Assembly (NCBI GenBank): GCA_944389185.1
Contig: CALXLL010000001.1
Span: 29,014 to 93,013, forward strand
Origin: an uncultured Alphaproteobacteria bacterium
GTDB taxonomy: Bacteria > Pseudomonadota > Alphaproteobacteria > Rs-D84
Reading direction: 5' to 3'
DNA: 64,000 nt
Made by a program: the position numbers and the translations under genes. The notes below the pieces were generated by a model, which saw nothing but the letters and a program-made list of their open reading frames with translations, ran no database searches and was not told the origin of the DNA. This document shows positions 34,189-41,892 of the stretch, piece after piece; position 1 is the stretch's first letter, and the number at the start of each line of letters is the position of its first letter.

Positions 34189-35924
34189 ATAAATCTAAAA
34201 CGGTTACAGAAAAACTTGGGGTAGCACCCGATAGGGTAATAGAAACTCTTAAAAACGCACGTATCGGTTTACAAGCGAAAACTAAGCAAACAAAACTAGG
34301 TAAAGCAGGAAAATTAACCGGCGTATCTTTCTTATGGTTGTCTGAATATCTAATAAGATTCATTGATACAACTTTTATAAATAATTACGTTCTTAGAAAA
34401 TCTGAAAGTTTTATAAAGAATAATCCTTGGGTGGTTTCTTATCTTGCTTATTTCGCCGTTTTGTTTGGGGCAGGGGTTACTATAAAAGGCGCATTAAATA
34501 AAATATTTGATAAAAATGTAAATGATAAAGAAACAGAAACAGAAAATATCGCTGTTGCGTCTCCAAAGATTTCTTATATTTCACCAGAAAGACCAGATTT
34601 TATCAATAAAGCTTTTGAAGAATATTGGTTCGAAATAGCCGTCGGTTTGACGGAATTAGAAACTTATAGAGCAACACCAGCTAAACACTGGGGTGAAAAA
34701 CGATATACAAATGGTTTGGGGTTGACTTGGTATTATTTTATTAATTCAGCAGGAAACTTGATTCAAACTCCGAATAATAAAAATACTGCTGCAAGATCAA
34801 AAGAAGATAATTATGATCAAGTAAAGCGCCATTTACAGTATGAGACTTTAAAATATTTAAAAAATGCCACAATCGGTAAAAAAAATATGAATGAAAGATA
34901 TGCCATAGCTTTGGTCCTGGCAGGATATCAAATACCTTCGGATATGAAGCATATAGCCGCCGGTATAGAAAGCGCAAAAACAAAGCAAGATGTTGCAGAT
35001 GCTTTTATGTATATCGGAAAGCAAAGTAAAAATTGGGAAGAAGGAACTCTGAAACGTAGATGGGTGTGTGCTGCGTATGCGTTAAATCTTATAAACTCTG
35101 CCGATTTGTTGAAAATGAATCGGGATTGCTTTTCAAGAGTTGAACTGAACAGTATTGTAAGAAACGGGCATTTTTTATTGGGACCGGAAACGGTAAAATA
35201 TGTTCTTAGTATGACTAACTCTAATTCCACCGTTGAAAACTTTTTAAGCGATTTTACAACTGGTAAAAGCATTTTGGCAGAAGTGCATAGTTTAAAGCAA
35301 GATAGAACCATAGATATAGAAGTCTTTAACCAGCAAGATAAGACAATAGAAGAATCTATGGCTTTAGTTAATAAAGCAAATTATTACTTTAAACATAAAA
35401 AATATGAATCTGCTGCCGAAACTTATATACAGGCAATAGAAATAGATCCGGATAATATGGATGCTTATACTTTGTTGGCAGAAACTTATAATATACTTGG
35501 GGCAAAGAATAATTCTATAGAATATTATGAAATGGTTACTAAAACAGTAGTAAAATGTAATACAAGAATGAATGCAAATAAGGCTTTGCTGTATGATAGA
35601 GATGTAAAAGCCGAAACTTATTATACGGCTGGTTTAGCACGTCAAGCAATGGCTGATTTATATATGCAGGAAGATAATAAAGATTTGGCACAAAAAAATT
35701 ATAGATTGGCAAAAAAGAACTTTGAAACAGCAATTTATAATTGTGAAAAAGGCAGTGCAGATATAAATACTTTAAATAAATATAAAGATTCTTTAAATAA
35801 GGCTGATGATAAGTTGAAGAATAAATCTATAGCGTTTAATGCTGGAAAAGTAAAAATAAAATCTGATGTAGATGCACGAAACAGCCGTATACAAGCTTTA
35901 TCTAATTTAGACAAAAGAGTATAA
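34185..35924 (+). CDS. Membrane protein with lysozyme (GH24)-like domain and TPR repeats
   Basis: 579 residues. A basic cytoplasmic N-terminus (about 1-85) is followed by one membrane segment (WVVSYLAYFAVLFGAGVTI, about 84-102). Residues about 140-310 resemble phage-type lysozyme: LTELETYRATPAKHWGEKRYTNGLGLTWYY recalls the EGxRLxAYxDxxGxxTIGYGxT core, and GTLKRRWVCAAYALNL recalls the RRxxEaxLF end. The catalytic Glu cannot be placed with certainty. TPR-like helices follow (about 388-460, YFKHKKYESAAETYIQAIEIDPDN). A periplasmic cell-wall role is an inference. It is followed two bases later by ybeY-lnt. Confidence 0.5.
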   Translation: MNKSKTVTEKLGVAPDRVIETLKNARIGLQAKTKQTKLGKAGKLTGVSFLWLSEYLIRFIDTTFINNYVLRKSESFIKNNPWVVSYLAYFAVLFGAGVTIKGALNKIFDKNVNDKETETENIAVASPKISYISPERPDFINKAFEEYWFEIAVGLTELETYRATPAKHWGEKRYTNGLGLTWYYFINSAGNLIQTPNNKNTAARSKEDNYDQVKRHLQYETLKYLKNATIGKKNMNERYAIALVLAGYQIPSDMKHIAAGIESAKTKQDVADAFMYIGKQSKNWEEGTLKRRWVCAAYALNLINSADLLKMNRDCFSRVELNSIVRNGHFLLGPETVKYVLSMTNSNSTVENFLSDFTTGKSILAEVHSLKQDRTIDIEVFNQQDKTIEESMALVNKANYYFKHKKYESAAETYIQAIEIDPDNMDAYTLLAETYNILGAKNNSIEYYEMVTKTVVKCNTRMNANKALLYDRDVKAETYYTAGLARQAMADLYMQEDNKDLAQKNYRLAKKNFETAIYNCEKGSADINTLNKYKDSLNKADDKLKNKSIAFNAGKVKIKSDVDARNSRIQALSNLDKRV

Positions 35925-35926
35925 AA

Positions 35927-37930
35927 ATGAAAGTTTATGTAAATATTAATGACAAAAGATGGAATAAATATAAAATTGATTTTGATAAAATCGCTAATAT
36001 GGTGGCGGGAAAAAAATATTTAAATTCAGAGGTTTCTATAATCCTTACTAATGATGAAGAAATTCAAGCGTTAAATACACAATATAGACATATTAATAAA
36101 CCTACTAATGTTTTATCTTTTGAATTAAATGATGATATTTTATTAGGTGATATATATATATCTTTTGACACTGTGTATAAGGAGGCCGCTGAACAAAATA
36201 TATCTTTCGTTGATCACACTGCGCATATGGTTGTTCATGGTATTTTACATTTACTTGGTTTCGATCATCTGACAGATAAACAAGCTTTGGTAATGGAATC
36301 AAAAGAAATTAAAATATTAAAGAAACTAGGTATAAAAAATCCTTATGATGAAAATATTTGTAAAGATGTTTCTTGTTGCCCAGGGGGAAGATTTTCTGCT
36401 TTTGTTCAAAAAATAAAAATTAAACAAGATGGTTTCTGGCAATATATTATAATGGCATTACTTGGGGCGTTGACTTCTTTTGGTTTTGCGCCGTTTTATA
36501 TGTGGTATTGTTCTGTTATTGGTATCGCAGGGGCTTATTATTTAATGACTAGAAGAACAAAAACGAACTGGCTTAAATCGTTTTTTGCTGTTTTACCTTT
36601 TTCTGCCTTTTATTCTATATGTATGTTTTGGTGGGTTTTAAACTCTATATATGTTGTTCCTGAACTTGCACAACAATTCGCAATATGGACGATACCCGCA
36701 TTGATAGGGATTGGTTTAGTCGGCGGAATTATTTTTGCTATTCCTTTTGTTGTAATATCGTCTATGTGCACGATTCCAGCGTGTAGACCGTTTTTGTTTG
36801 CTGGAATATGGACTTTGGTTTTATGGTTGCGAGAATGGTTGTTGACAGGTTTTCCTTGGAATCCGATTGCTAATATAACCATGAAAGCACCACTTTTATC
36901 TAATTCAATGTCTTTGTGGGGCGCTTTGGGTTTGACTTTTATTATAGTTGGTATAACTGCAGCAACTGTTGAATTGGTTAAATCAAAAAAATACACAAGT
37001 GTTTTTGTTACTTATGTTATATTTTTGCTGTTGATAGTTATAGCCGTGGCTTACGGTAAATATAATATTAGAGAATCACAGATTGTGAATCAGAATGATA
37101 GTCCTTTGATTCGTGTTATACAACCAGCACAAAGTGCACAACAAAAAGCTACTCATTCAAGAAAAGAAGCTGTTTTAAATGCAGAAAGAAATATTAAAAA
37201 ATTGGCAGATTTATCCATGATAGATGGTGATTATGATTTATTAGTTTTCCCGGAAACCGTGTATCCTTTTACTGTCGTTGATACTGATTTCCCTATGTCT
37301 GCGGCTTTGAAGAAAGATATTATTATCGGGGCAAATTATTATTCAGCTGGTAAGTTTTATAACTCTATGTTAATAGCAGATAAAAACGGTTTTATAAGTC
37401 ATATATACAGTAAATCACATCTGGTTCCGTTCGGTGAATATAGACCTTTGGGTGATTTAATACCAACGCCTGGGCAATTATCACAAGGAAATGGTGCCGA
37501 GATAATAAACATTGATATTAATGGTAATACTTTTTCTTTCGCGCCTGCAATTTGTTATGAAATAATATTTTCTGATTCTATTTTGCCTGACGGGAAAATA
37601 CCAGATGCTATCGTTAATATAACAAATGATACGTGGTTTGGTAAAACGCCCGGTGTATATCAACATTTAGATATGGTGCGTAGATATGCAATAGAATCTG
37701 GTGTGCCGATAATTAGGGCCAATTATTCCGGTATAAGTGCCTTCATAGCTTCGGATGGCAGCGTGATTTCTTATCTTCCGGTCGGAGAAGAGGGCGTTTT
37801 AGACGGCTTCGTCTGGGGAAGTCATGAAACTTTATACCATAAAATCGGAAGAAATGGTTGGTTAATAATTATTCTTTCGTTTGCTTGTATTTGTTCAATA
37901 TCCATATACGGATTGCGGAAGAAAGGTTAG
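35927..37930 (+). CDS. YbeY endoribonuclease - apolipoprotein N-acyltransferase (Lnt) fusion
   Basis: 667 residues in one uninterrupted frame. Residues 1-140 are YbeY, the 16S rRNA 3'-end and ribosome-quality RNase, with its metal site HGILHLLGFDH (104-114). A short basic linker with CCPGG follows. From about 170 on it is Lnt: about seven membrane helices, then a nitrilase-like periplasmic domain with the full triad Glu443 (FPETVYPF), Lys496 (YSKSHLVPFGEY) and Cys543 (APAICYEII), and a last helix. Lnt adds the third acyl chain to lipoproteins. In relatives ybeY, corC and lnt are neighbouring separate genes; here corC is absent and the flanks are joined. YbeY faces the cytoplasm, which fits an N-in topology. 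Confidence 0.92.
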   Translation: MKVYVNINDKRWNKYKIDFDKIANMVAGKKYLNSEVSIILTNDEEIQALNTQYRHINKPTNVLSFELNDDILLGDIYISFDTVYKEAAEQNISFVDHTAHMVVHGILHLLGFDHLTDKQALVMESKEIKILKKLGIKNPYDENICKDVSCCPGGRFSAFVQKIKIKQDGFWQYIIMALLGALTSFGFAPFYMWYCSVIGIAGAYYLMTRRTKTNWLKSFFAVLPFSAFYSICMFWWVLNSIYVVPELAQQFAIWTIPALIGIGLVGGIIFAIPFVVISSMCTIPACRPFLFAGIWTLVLWLREWLLTGFPWNPIANITMKAPLLSNSMSLWGALGLTFIIVGITAATVELVKSKKYTSVFVTYVIFLLLIVIAVAYGKYNIRESQIVNQNDSPLIRVIQPAQSAQQKATHSRKEAVLNAERNIKKLADLSMIDGDYDLLVFPETVYPFTVVDTDFPMSAALKKDIIIGANYYSAGKFYNSMLIADKNGFISHIYSKSHLVPFGEYRPLGDLIPTPGQLSQGNGAEIINIDINGNTFSFAPAICYEIIFSDSILPDGKIPDAIVNITNDTWFGKTPGVYQHLDMVRRYAIESGVPIIRANYSGISAFIASDGSVISYLPVGEEGVLDGFVWGSHETLYHKIGRNGWLIIILSFACICSISIYGLRKKG

Positions 37931-38081
37931 TCTTGTTATCACGCTTTTCATCTATGTCACAAACTATCGCTGCAATAGATTTATTCTCTGTTGTGGCGAT
38001 TTCTTTTAAAGAGTCTATAAACTCTTGCTCTAATGAAATGCTTGTTTGGTGACCGTATAAAGATACTGATATTTTCTTCAT
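37869..38081 (-). CDS. Ribbon-helix-helix protein, RHH_4 type
   Basis: 70 residues from the ATG at 38081 (MKKISVSLYGHQTSISLEQEF). It fits the RHH_4 pattern of alphaproteobacteria, in which GHRTSVSLE is the DNA-contacting strand and LSSAIRIWIL the last helix. It is probably a DNA-binding regulator; there is no toxin partner beside it in the usual sense. The 3' end runs 62 bases into the convergent ybeY-lnt gene, an unusually long coding overlap. It is the last gene of a four-gene minus-strand operon. Confidence 0.78.
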   Translation of the reverse strand: MKKISVSLYGHQTSISLEQEFIDSLKEIATTENKSIAAIVCDIDEKRDNKTNLSSAIRIWILNKYKQTKE

Positions 38082-38091
38082 ATAACAATTA

Positions 38092-38526
38092 TTAAAACTT
38101 TCCGGCAATTAAGCAATCAATTATTGCTTGCTGCGGATTCGTATACGTTTTTAAAGGCTTTAGGTTAAGGTTGTTTCTCATTGTGCAAACACCAAACGAA
38201 TCGCAAGAAAACCAAAATAAATCATTACGACCAAAAACAGTATTCCCTCGCATACCTTGAATTGTTGATATGTCTTCGTTTACTTGTAATATGTTGGGAA
38301 TAAAAAAGCCTGATTTAAATGATATTTCATTTGGTCCAAATATATAACCGTTACCAAGATTTATTCCACCGGTTATTTTATATAAATCTATCAAAAAAGC
38401 CGGAAGCATTGCAGCAAAAATATTTTGCAGAGAATTATTTGCAAGCGTTATTGTGTTTATGTTTGCAGCAGGTGCAAATAAAGCATTTTGGTCTTTTAAT
38501 TTGTTTACTAGTTCTTGCGGCGTCAT
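38092..38526 (-). CDS. Unknown protein, SMI1/KNR4 (SUKH)-like
   Basis: 144 residues from ATG 38526 (MTPQELVNK), with AGAGGA ten bases upstream; the stop of the preceding gene lies one base away. A segment AMLPAFLIDLYKITGGINLGNGYIFGPNEI resembles the LPxxYxxFLxxxNG core of SUKH proteins, many of which are immunity proteins to secreted nucleases. The match is short and the call weak. It is followed by the RHH_4 gene. Confidence 0.42.
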   Translation of the reverse strand: MTPQELVNKLKDQNALFAPAANINTITLANNSLQNIFAAMLPAFLIDLYKITGGINLGNGYIFGPNEISFKSGFFIPNILQVNEDISTIQGMRGNTVFGRNDLFWFSCDSFGVCTMRNNLNLKPLKTYTNPQQAIIDCLIAGKF

Positions 38527-38527
38527 T

Positions 38528-39028
38528 TTATTCCATTCCTCTGCCTGCTGCAAGTTGTGCAGCTATTTGACTAAGTCTATCTTCTGTTGCATTACCTCCA
38601 TCACCTCCAGACGCTGTATGTGCTGGAATATAAATCTTTTTTGCTGGATTCGGTAACCATATAATAGGTTTTTCAGACTGTTCTATTATAAATCTGTCCA
38701 TGTTGTAGGAGTGAGGAAAAGTTTTACACATAAACATATTTTCTGAATCTATTTTCCCACCCCATAATATCGGTATCCTGAATCTTATAGATAGATTGTT
38801 CGGTATGCTGGTTCCCATAAGAAGCCCGATAAATTCGTCTTGTGAAAGATTTAGCATCGCAAGTTCTTGAACCGAATCGGATAAACCTTGTATGAATTCT
38901 TTACATGCTTTTTTATATTCCTTAAACCAATCAGAACTAAGGCTGTTTGGACGAGGCTGAAATTGCATAATGGGCAAATCGTCCATTCGTAAATCTGCTA
39001 ATCGTCTTTCAGCATCTTTTTTTTCCAT
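38528..39028 (-). CDS. Unknown protein, possibly HNH-nuclease-like with altered active site
   Basis: 166 residues, not recognised with confidence. A helical N-terminal part contains LSQDEFIGLLMG. It is followed by IPNNLSIRFRIPILWGGKIDSENMFMCKTFPHSYNMDRFI, which has the shape of a treble-clef HNH core as seen in polymorphic toxins (VHHxxPLxxGGxNxxxNLxxLxxxxHxxLHxxI), but with Arg-Phe-Arg in place of the catalytic His pair. If this relation holds, the protein is not a normal nuclease. The Gly/Ala-rich C-terminus is low complexity. GAGG lies before the ATG, four bases after the preceding stop. Confidence 0.4.
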   Translation of the reverse strand: MEKKDAERRLADLRMDDLPIMQFQPRPNSLSSDWFKEYKKACKEFIQGLSDSVQELAMLNLSQDEFIGLLMGTSIPNNLSIRFRIPILWGGKIDSENMFMCKTFPHSYNMDRFIIEQSEKPIIWLPNPAKKIYIPAHTASGGDGGNATEDRLSQIAAQLAAGRGME

Positions 39029-39032
39029 TTGT

Positions 39033-39908
39033 CTAGCCTCGATTTATAAAGTCTATCACAACATTTATATATTCTGAAAATGCGTTAAAAGTCTCTAATT
39101 CGTCTTTATCTGTGGGCGTCGGATCCGCAGGGTTAGACTTTATGAAGTCTGCTAGCTCTGATATAGAGTTGAATATAAATATATCGTCGTTGTTATCAGT
39201 TGTATCAGATGGTTTAAATATAAAAGCATTTATGTTTATTGTTAAATCTTCAAGACTGTCTACGAATAATTTATTTAGTTCTGTAACTGCTTGCTTCATT
39301 TCTAGCGTGGAAATGTTCTCGGCGCCCATCCATACAACTTCATTTGGGGCAATTGCAAATAAAACTGTTTTTATACCCGATATATTAGGAGTCTTTTTTA
39401 TTGTGTATCCATATCTTTTAAAGATGTCTATGATATCGTCTTTTTGGGTTGTATACGATGGTTCTATTGGTAAAGTTTTTGGTGTGCTGTCGTGTATCAC
39501 TGGAATATGTTGAATGGTTTGTTTTGGCAGGTTTAATTTTGGTGGTCGTATATCGCTGTATGAAGATGTGGGTGTGGACTGCAAAGTTTTTTCTTCGTTG
39601 ATATCTGTGTTTTCTTTATCTTTGGTTTGGTTTGAAGTGTTTGTTGCTGATGCAAAGTTTATTTTTCTAAATCTTGGTCTTATTATAATATACAAACCAA
39701 GTAATGTTATTAATGTTGCAATCGCTAAAGAGATATAAAAAGACACATTTACGGAATTATTGGTTGCTTGTAGTTGCGCCAGGTATGACCAATGCGCACC
39801 AGAAAATAAGTCAAAACCAAATCTTATGTTAAACCAAAAGCTTGTAGCTAAAACTGCTGCAAGCAGCCAAAGTATACCAAGTAAAAAGTTATCTATTCTT
39901 TTTTTCAT
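39033..39908 (-). CDS. Two-helix membrane protein with unknown C-terminal domain
   Basis: 291 residues. Two membrane helices (about 7-27 and 55-77) flank a short periplasmic loop. A Ser/Thr/Asn-rich, Pro-containing linker (about 82-160) follows, then a compact cytoplasmic domain of about 130 residues (DIIDIFKRYGYTIKKTP, TVLFAIAPNEVVWMGAENI). The domain is not recognised; the mixed alpha/beta pattern could be a nuclease-like or sensor fold, but no catalytic motif can be named. It heads the four-gene operon and appears almost leaderless, because its promoter lies only about ten bases upstream. Confidence 0.55.
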   Translation of the reverse strand: MKKRIDNFLLGILWLLAAVLATSFWFNIRFGFDLFSGAHWSYLAQLQATNNSVNVSFYISLAIATLITLLGLYIIIRPRFRKINFASATNTSNQTKDKENTDINEEKTLQSTPTSSYSDIRPPKLNLPKQTIQHIPVIHDSTPKTLPIEPSYTTQKDDIIDIFKRYGYTIKKTPNISGIKTVLFAIAPNEVVWMGAENISTLEMKQAVTELNKLFVDSLEDLTININAFIFKPSDTTDNNDDIFIFNSISELADFIKSNPADPTPTDKDELETFNAFSEYINVVIDFINRG

Positions 39909-39917
39909 TTGGTTTTA

Positions 39918-39928
39918 ATTATATCATA
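39918..39928 (-). promoter_or_regulatory. Extended -10 promoter of the 37869-39908 operon
   Basis: TATGATATAAT on the minus strand, a perfect TRTGnTATAAT. The hexamer ends nine bases before the ATG at 39908. Confidence 0.65.
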
Positions 39929-39930
39929 TT

Positions 39931-39963
39931 TATGATAAACTATAAAGCGTTATGATAAACTAT
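39931..39963 (+). repeat. Direct repeat around the start of the 39952 gene
   Basis: TATGATAAACTAT occurs at 39931-39943 and again at 39951-39963. The second copy contains the start codon. The 20-base period equals about two helical turns, so paired protein binding is conceivable. Confidence 0.5.
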
Positions 39964-40626
39964 GATTACATTTTGCAAGATTTTCCCTTTGTTAAAGCGG
40001 CTTGGGCAAAGCAGATAGATGATGATATGGATTTAGCACGAATCGCTGATTCGGCTTTGCAAAATAAAATTGCTGACCTGTCGGTTCAGCCGGAATACGT
40101 GTCTAAGTTATGGGCATGGTTAGAAAATAAAAAAGTAAAAATTATTGCTAGGTTTTATGCAGAAAATATAAAAAAAAATACAGAAAATAATATTTCTTTG
40201 TTAACCGAAAATATTAATGCTTGTTTTAAGCAAGGGGCCGACGGGGTTCAGGTTTTTATAAAGAAAAATGATGTTTCTGTTTTCGCGGATCAATTATGCT
40301 TAATTCGTGATGATTTGTTTTTTAACAAAACGCTTTCCATAGGTTTAAATCTATCAGATTTGTATACTGCAGATTTAAAATCTTTATTTATTTCGTTAAA
40401 AAAAATAAAAGCCGATTCGTTGCTTCTTGTTCTGACAAAAGACGAAGGTGATAAGTCTGATTTTGTTGGAAGAGTATATGGGATTCTTTCTTCTTGGGAT
40501 GACGAATTTTATGGTGCTTTGCATTTTGTAATTGGCGATAACTCAGTTAGAGTCGAACAAGTAATAAGATTGGTTCAAAAGGTTCGACCAGAGCTTTTAC
40601 AAAAAATAAGATTTTTTATGAGTTAG
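39952..40626 (+). CDS. Unknown protein, possibly TIM-barrel
   Basis: 224 residues, not recognised. Alternating strands and helices (KVKIIARFY, INACFKQGADGVQVFI, KTLSIGLNLSD, ADSLLLVL, GALHFVIGDN) give the rhythm of a half or whole TIM barrel of the aldolase or dehydroquinase kind, but no catalytic residue set is clear. No Shine-Dalgarno site precedes the ATG; TATAAA at 39941-39946 would make it leaderless. It is divergent from the unknown minus operon and convergent with trmB. Confidence 0.5.
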   Translation: MINYDYILQDFPFVKAAWAKQIDDDMDLARIADSALQNKIADLSVQPEYVSKLWAWLENKKVKIIARFYAENIKKNTENNISLLTENINACFKQGADGVQVFIKKNDVSVFADQLCLIRDDLFFNKTLSIGLNLSDLYTADLKSLFISLKKIKADSLLLVLTKDEGDKSDFVGRVYGILSSWDDEFYGALHFVIGDNSVRVEQVIRLVQKVRPELLQKIRFFMS

Positions 40627-40632
40627 TATTCT

Positions 40633-40655
40633 TGTATATACAGCTTGTATATACA
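40633..40655. terminator. Tandem palindromes, possible terminator hairpin
   Basis: TGTATATACA, itself a palindrome, occurs at 40633-40642 and 40646-40655. The two copies can pair as a perfect 10-bp stem with loop GCT. It lies exactly between the convergent 39952 gene and trmB. There is no U-tract, so terminator function is unsure. Confidence 0.45.
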
Positions 40656-41291
40656 TTAAATCTGGGGTTTTTCAAATATTAAGTATTTTGGATGGTTTGT
40701 TTCTGCCATGTTCTTTCTTTGATATCTTGTTTGAATTGTGTGTAGGTCTGGTTCTGAAAATGTTAAACCTGATTTAGTCGCTTTTTCTTTTATCCAATCA
40801 AAATATCCCCAGTGGTCTGTGCCTATGATTATTTGACCAGAAGGTGCCAGCCTGTTTAATAAGAGCTTTATAAAATCTGGTTGTAAAAGACGCCTTTTTT
40901 CATGTCTTGCTTTTGGCCATGGGTCTGGGTGTAAAATCCATATTTCTTCAAAGAGATATTGCGAATCGATAAGAATCTGTCTTACGTCATCTGGCCAAAT
41001 CCTGATGTTTTTATATTGTGGCAAGATACCGTTTCTTTCGTCTGTAATTGCAGAAAGCAGGGCAGCAACACCATTTACGAAAGGTTCGGCACCAATAATG
41101 GTCTTGTTTGGGTGTTCTAAGGCAAGCGTGCGAAGGTGTTCGCCGGCACCAAAGCCTATTTCTAGTATTAAGTTTTTTTCTTTAGATGTCGGTAAAATGT
41201 TTGGTAAAACATTTTCAATCAGCCATAGTTTTCTGGCGGATAGCTTTTTACCATGTCTGCGTCCAAATGTTCTTATTTCTTGTTTTTCCAT
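40656..41291 (-). CDS. trmB: tRNA (guanine-N7)-methyltransferase
   Basis: 211 residues. The SAM-binding motif LILEIGFGAGEHL and the TrmB signature ILHPDPWPKARHEKRRLLQ are present, followed by IGTDHWGYFDWI. It makes m7G46 in the variable loop of tRNAs. The N-terminus (TFGRRHGKKLS) is the usual TrmB start. It is divergent from the GNAT gene. Confidence 0.95.
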   Translation of the reverse strand: MEKQEIRTFGRRHGKKLSARKLWLIENVLPNILPTSKEKNLILEIGFGAGEHLRTLALEHPNKTIIGAEPFVNGVAALLSAITDERNGILPQYKNIRIWPDDVRQILIDSQYLFEEIWILHPDPWPKARHEKRRLLQPDFIKLLLNRLAPSGQIIIGTDHWGYFDWIKEKATKSGLTFSEPDLHTIQTRYQRKNMAETNHPKYLIFEKPQI

Positions 41292-41338
41292 ATTATTAGT
41301 ATAAAATTGAAAAAAGCATAAAACAAGGAATTAAAAAA

Positions 41339-41890
41339 ATGGTAGATTTTCCAAAAAGGATAAAATCAGATGGTTTTTGGCTTGAAAAGGTAAAACCAAC
41401 TTTTGAAGTTGCTAATCATTTATTTAATATCGTGAAAAATCAGAGGGCTTATTTGGCAAAGTGGTTAGAATGGGTTGATTTTTCAAATAGCCCGGAAGAT
41501 ATGTATCCACATCTGTTAAAATCTTCGCAAACCAATAATGCAAATTACTATATTGTTTTGAATAAAGAAGTTATAGGTGCTATTAGTTTTGTTAATTTTT
41601 CAGAAAAAAATAAAATTGCAGAAATTGGTTATTGGTTGTCTTTTACTTATAATGGTAAAGGCATAATGACAAAGGCTGTTAAAACTTTGGAAGATTATGG
41701 TTTTCAAAAATTAAAGTTAAATAGAATCGAAATAAGGGCTGATATTGAAAATAAAAAATCATGGAAAGTTCCTGTTAGGGCAGGTTATAAAAAAGAAGGT
41801 ATACTTAGACAGTCTTATATGTTGCGTGGCGAAGCACGTGATATAATTGTTTATTCAAAATTGAAATCGGAATGGGAAAAAGGGAAATAA
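41339..41890 (+). CDS. GNAT acetyltransferase, RimJ/RimL type
   Basis: 183 residues. It has the RimL pattern: LRHWLxW-like KWLEWVDF, AISFVNFSEKNKIAEIGYWLSFTYNGKGIMTKAV (acetyl-CoA site), LNRIEIRADIENKKSW and GYKKEGILRQ. Related enzymes acetylate ribosomal protein N-termini, but many homologues act elsewhere, so the substrate stays open. AAGGAA lies eight bases before the ATG. The stop is two bases before gltX. Confidence 0.83.
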   Translation: MVDFPKRIKSDGFWLEKVKPTFEVANHLFNIVKNQRAYLAKWLEWVDFSNSPEDMYPHLLKSSQTNNANYYIVLNKEVIGAISFVNFSEKNKIAEIGYWLSFTYNGKGIMTKAVKTLEDYGFQKLKLNRIEIRADIENKKSWKVPVRAGYKKEGILRQSYMLRGEARDIIVYSKLKSEWEKGK

Positions 41891-41892
41891 AA

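Noticed and set aside
37869..38526. Classical toxin-antitoxin pair formed by the RHH protein and its neighbour
   Set aside because: The RHH protein matches the stand-alone RHH_4 type, and the neighbour lacks any known TA-toxin motif.
39941..39952. TATAAA as a firm leaderless promoter of the 39952 gene
   Set aside because: No -35 or TG extension is visible, so it is mentioned only in the gene entry.
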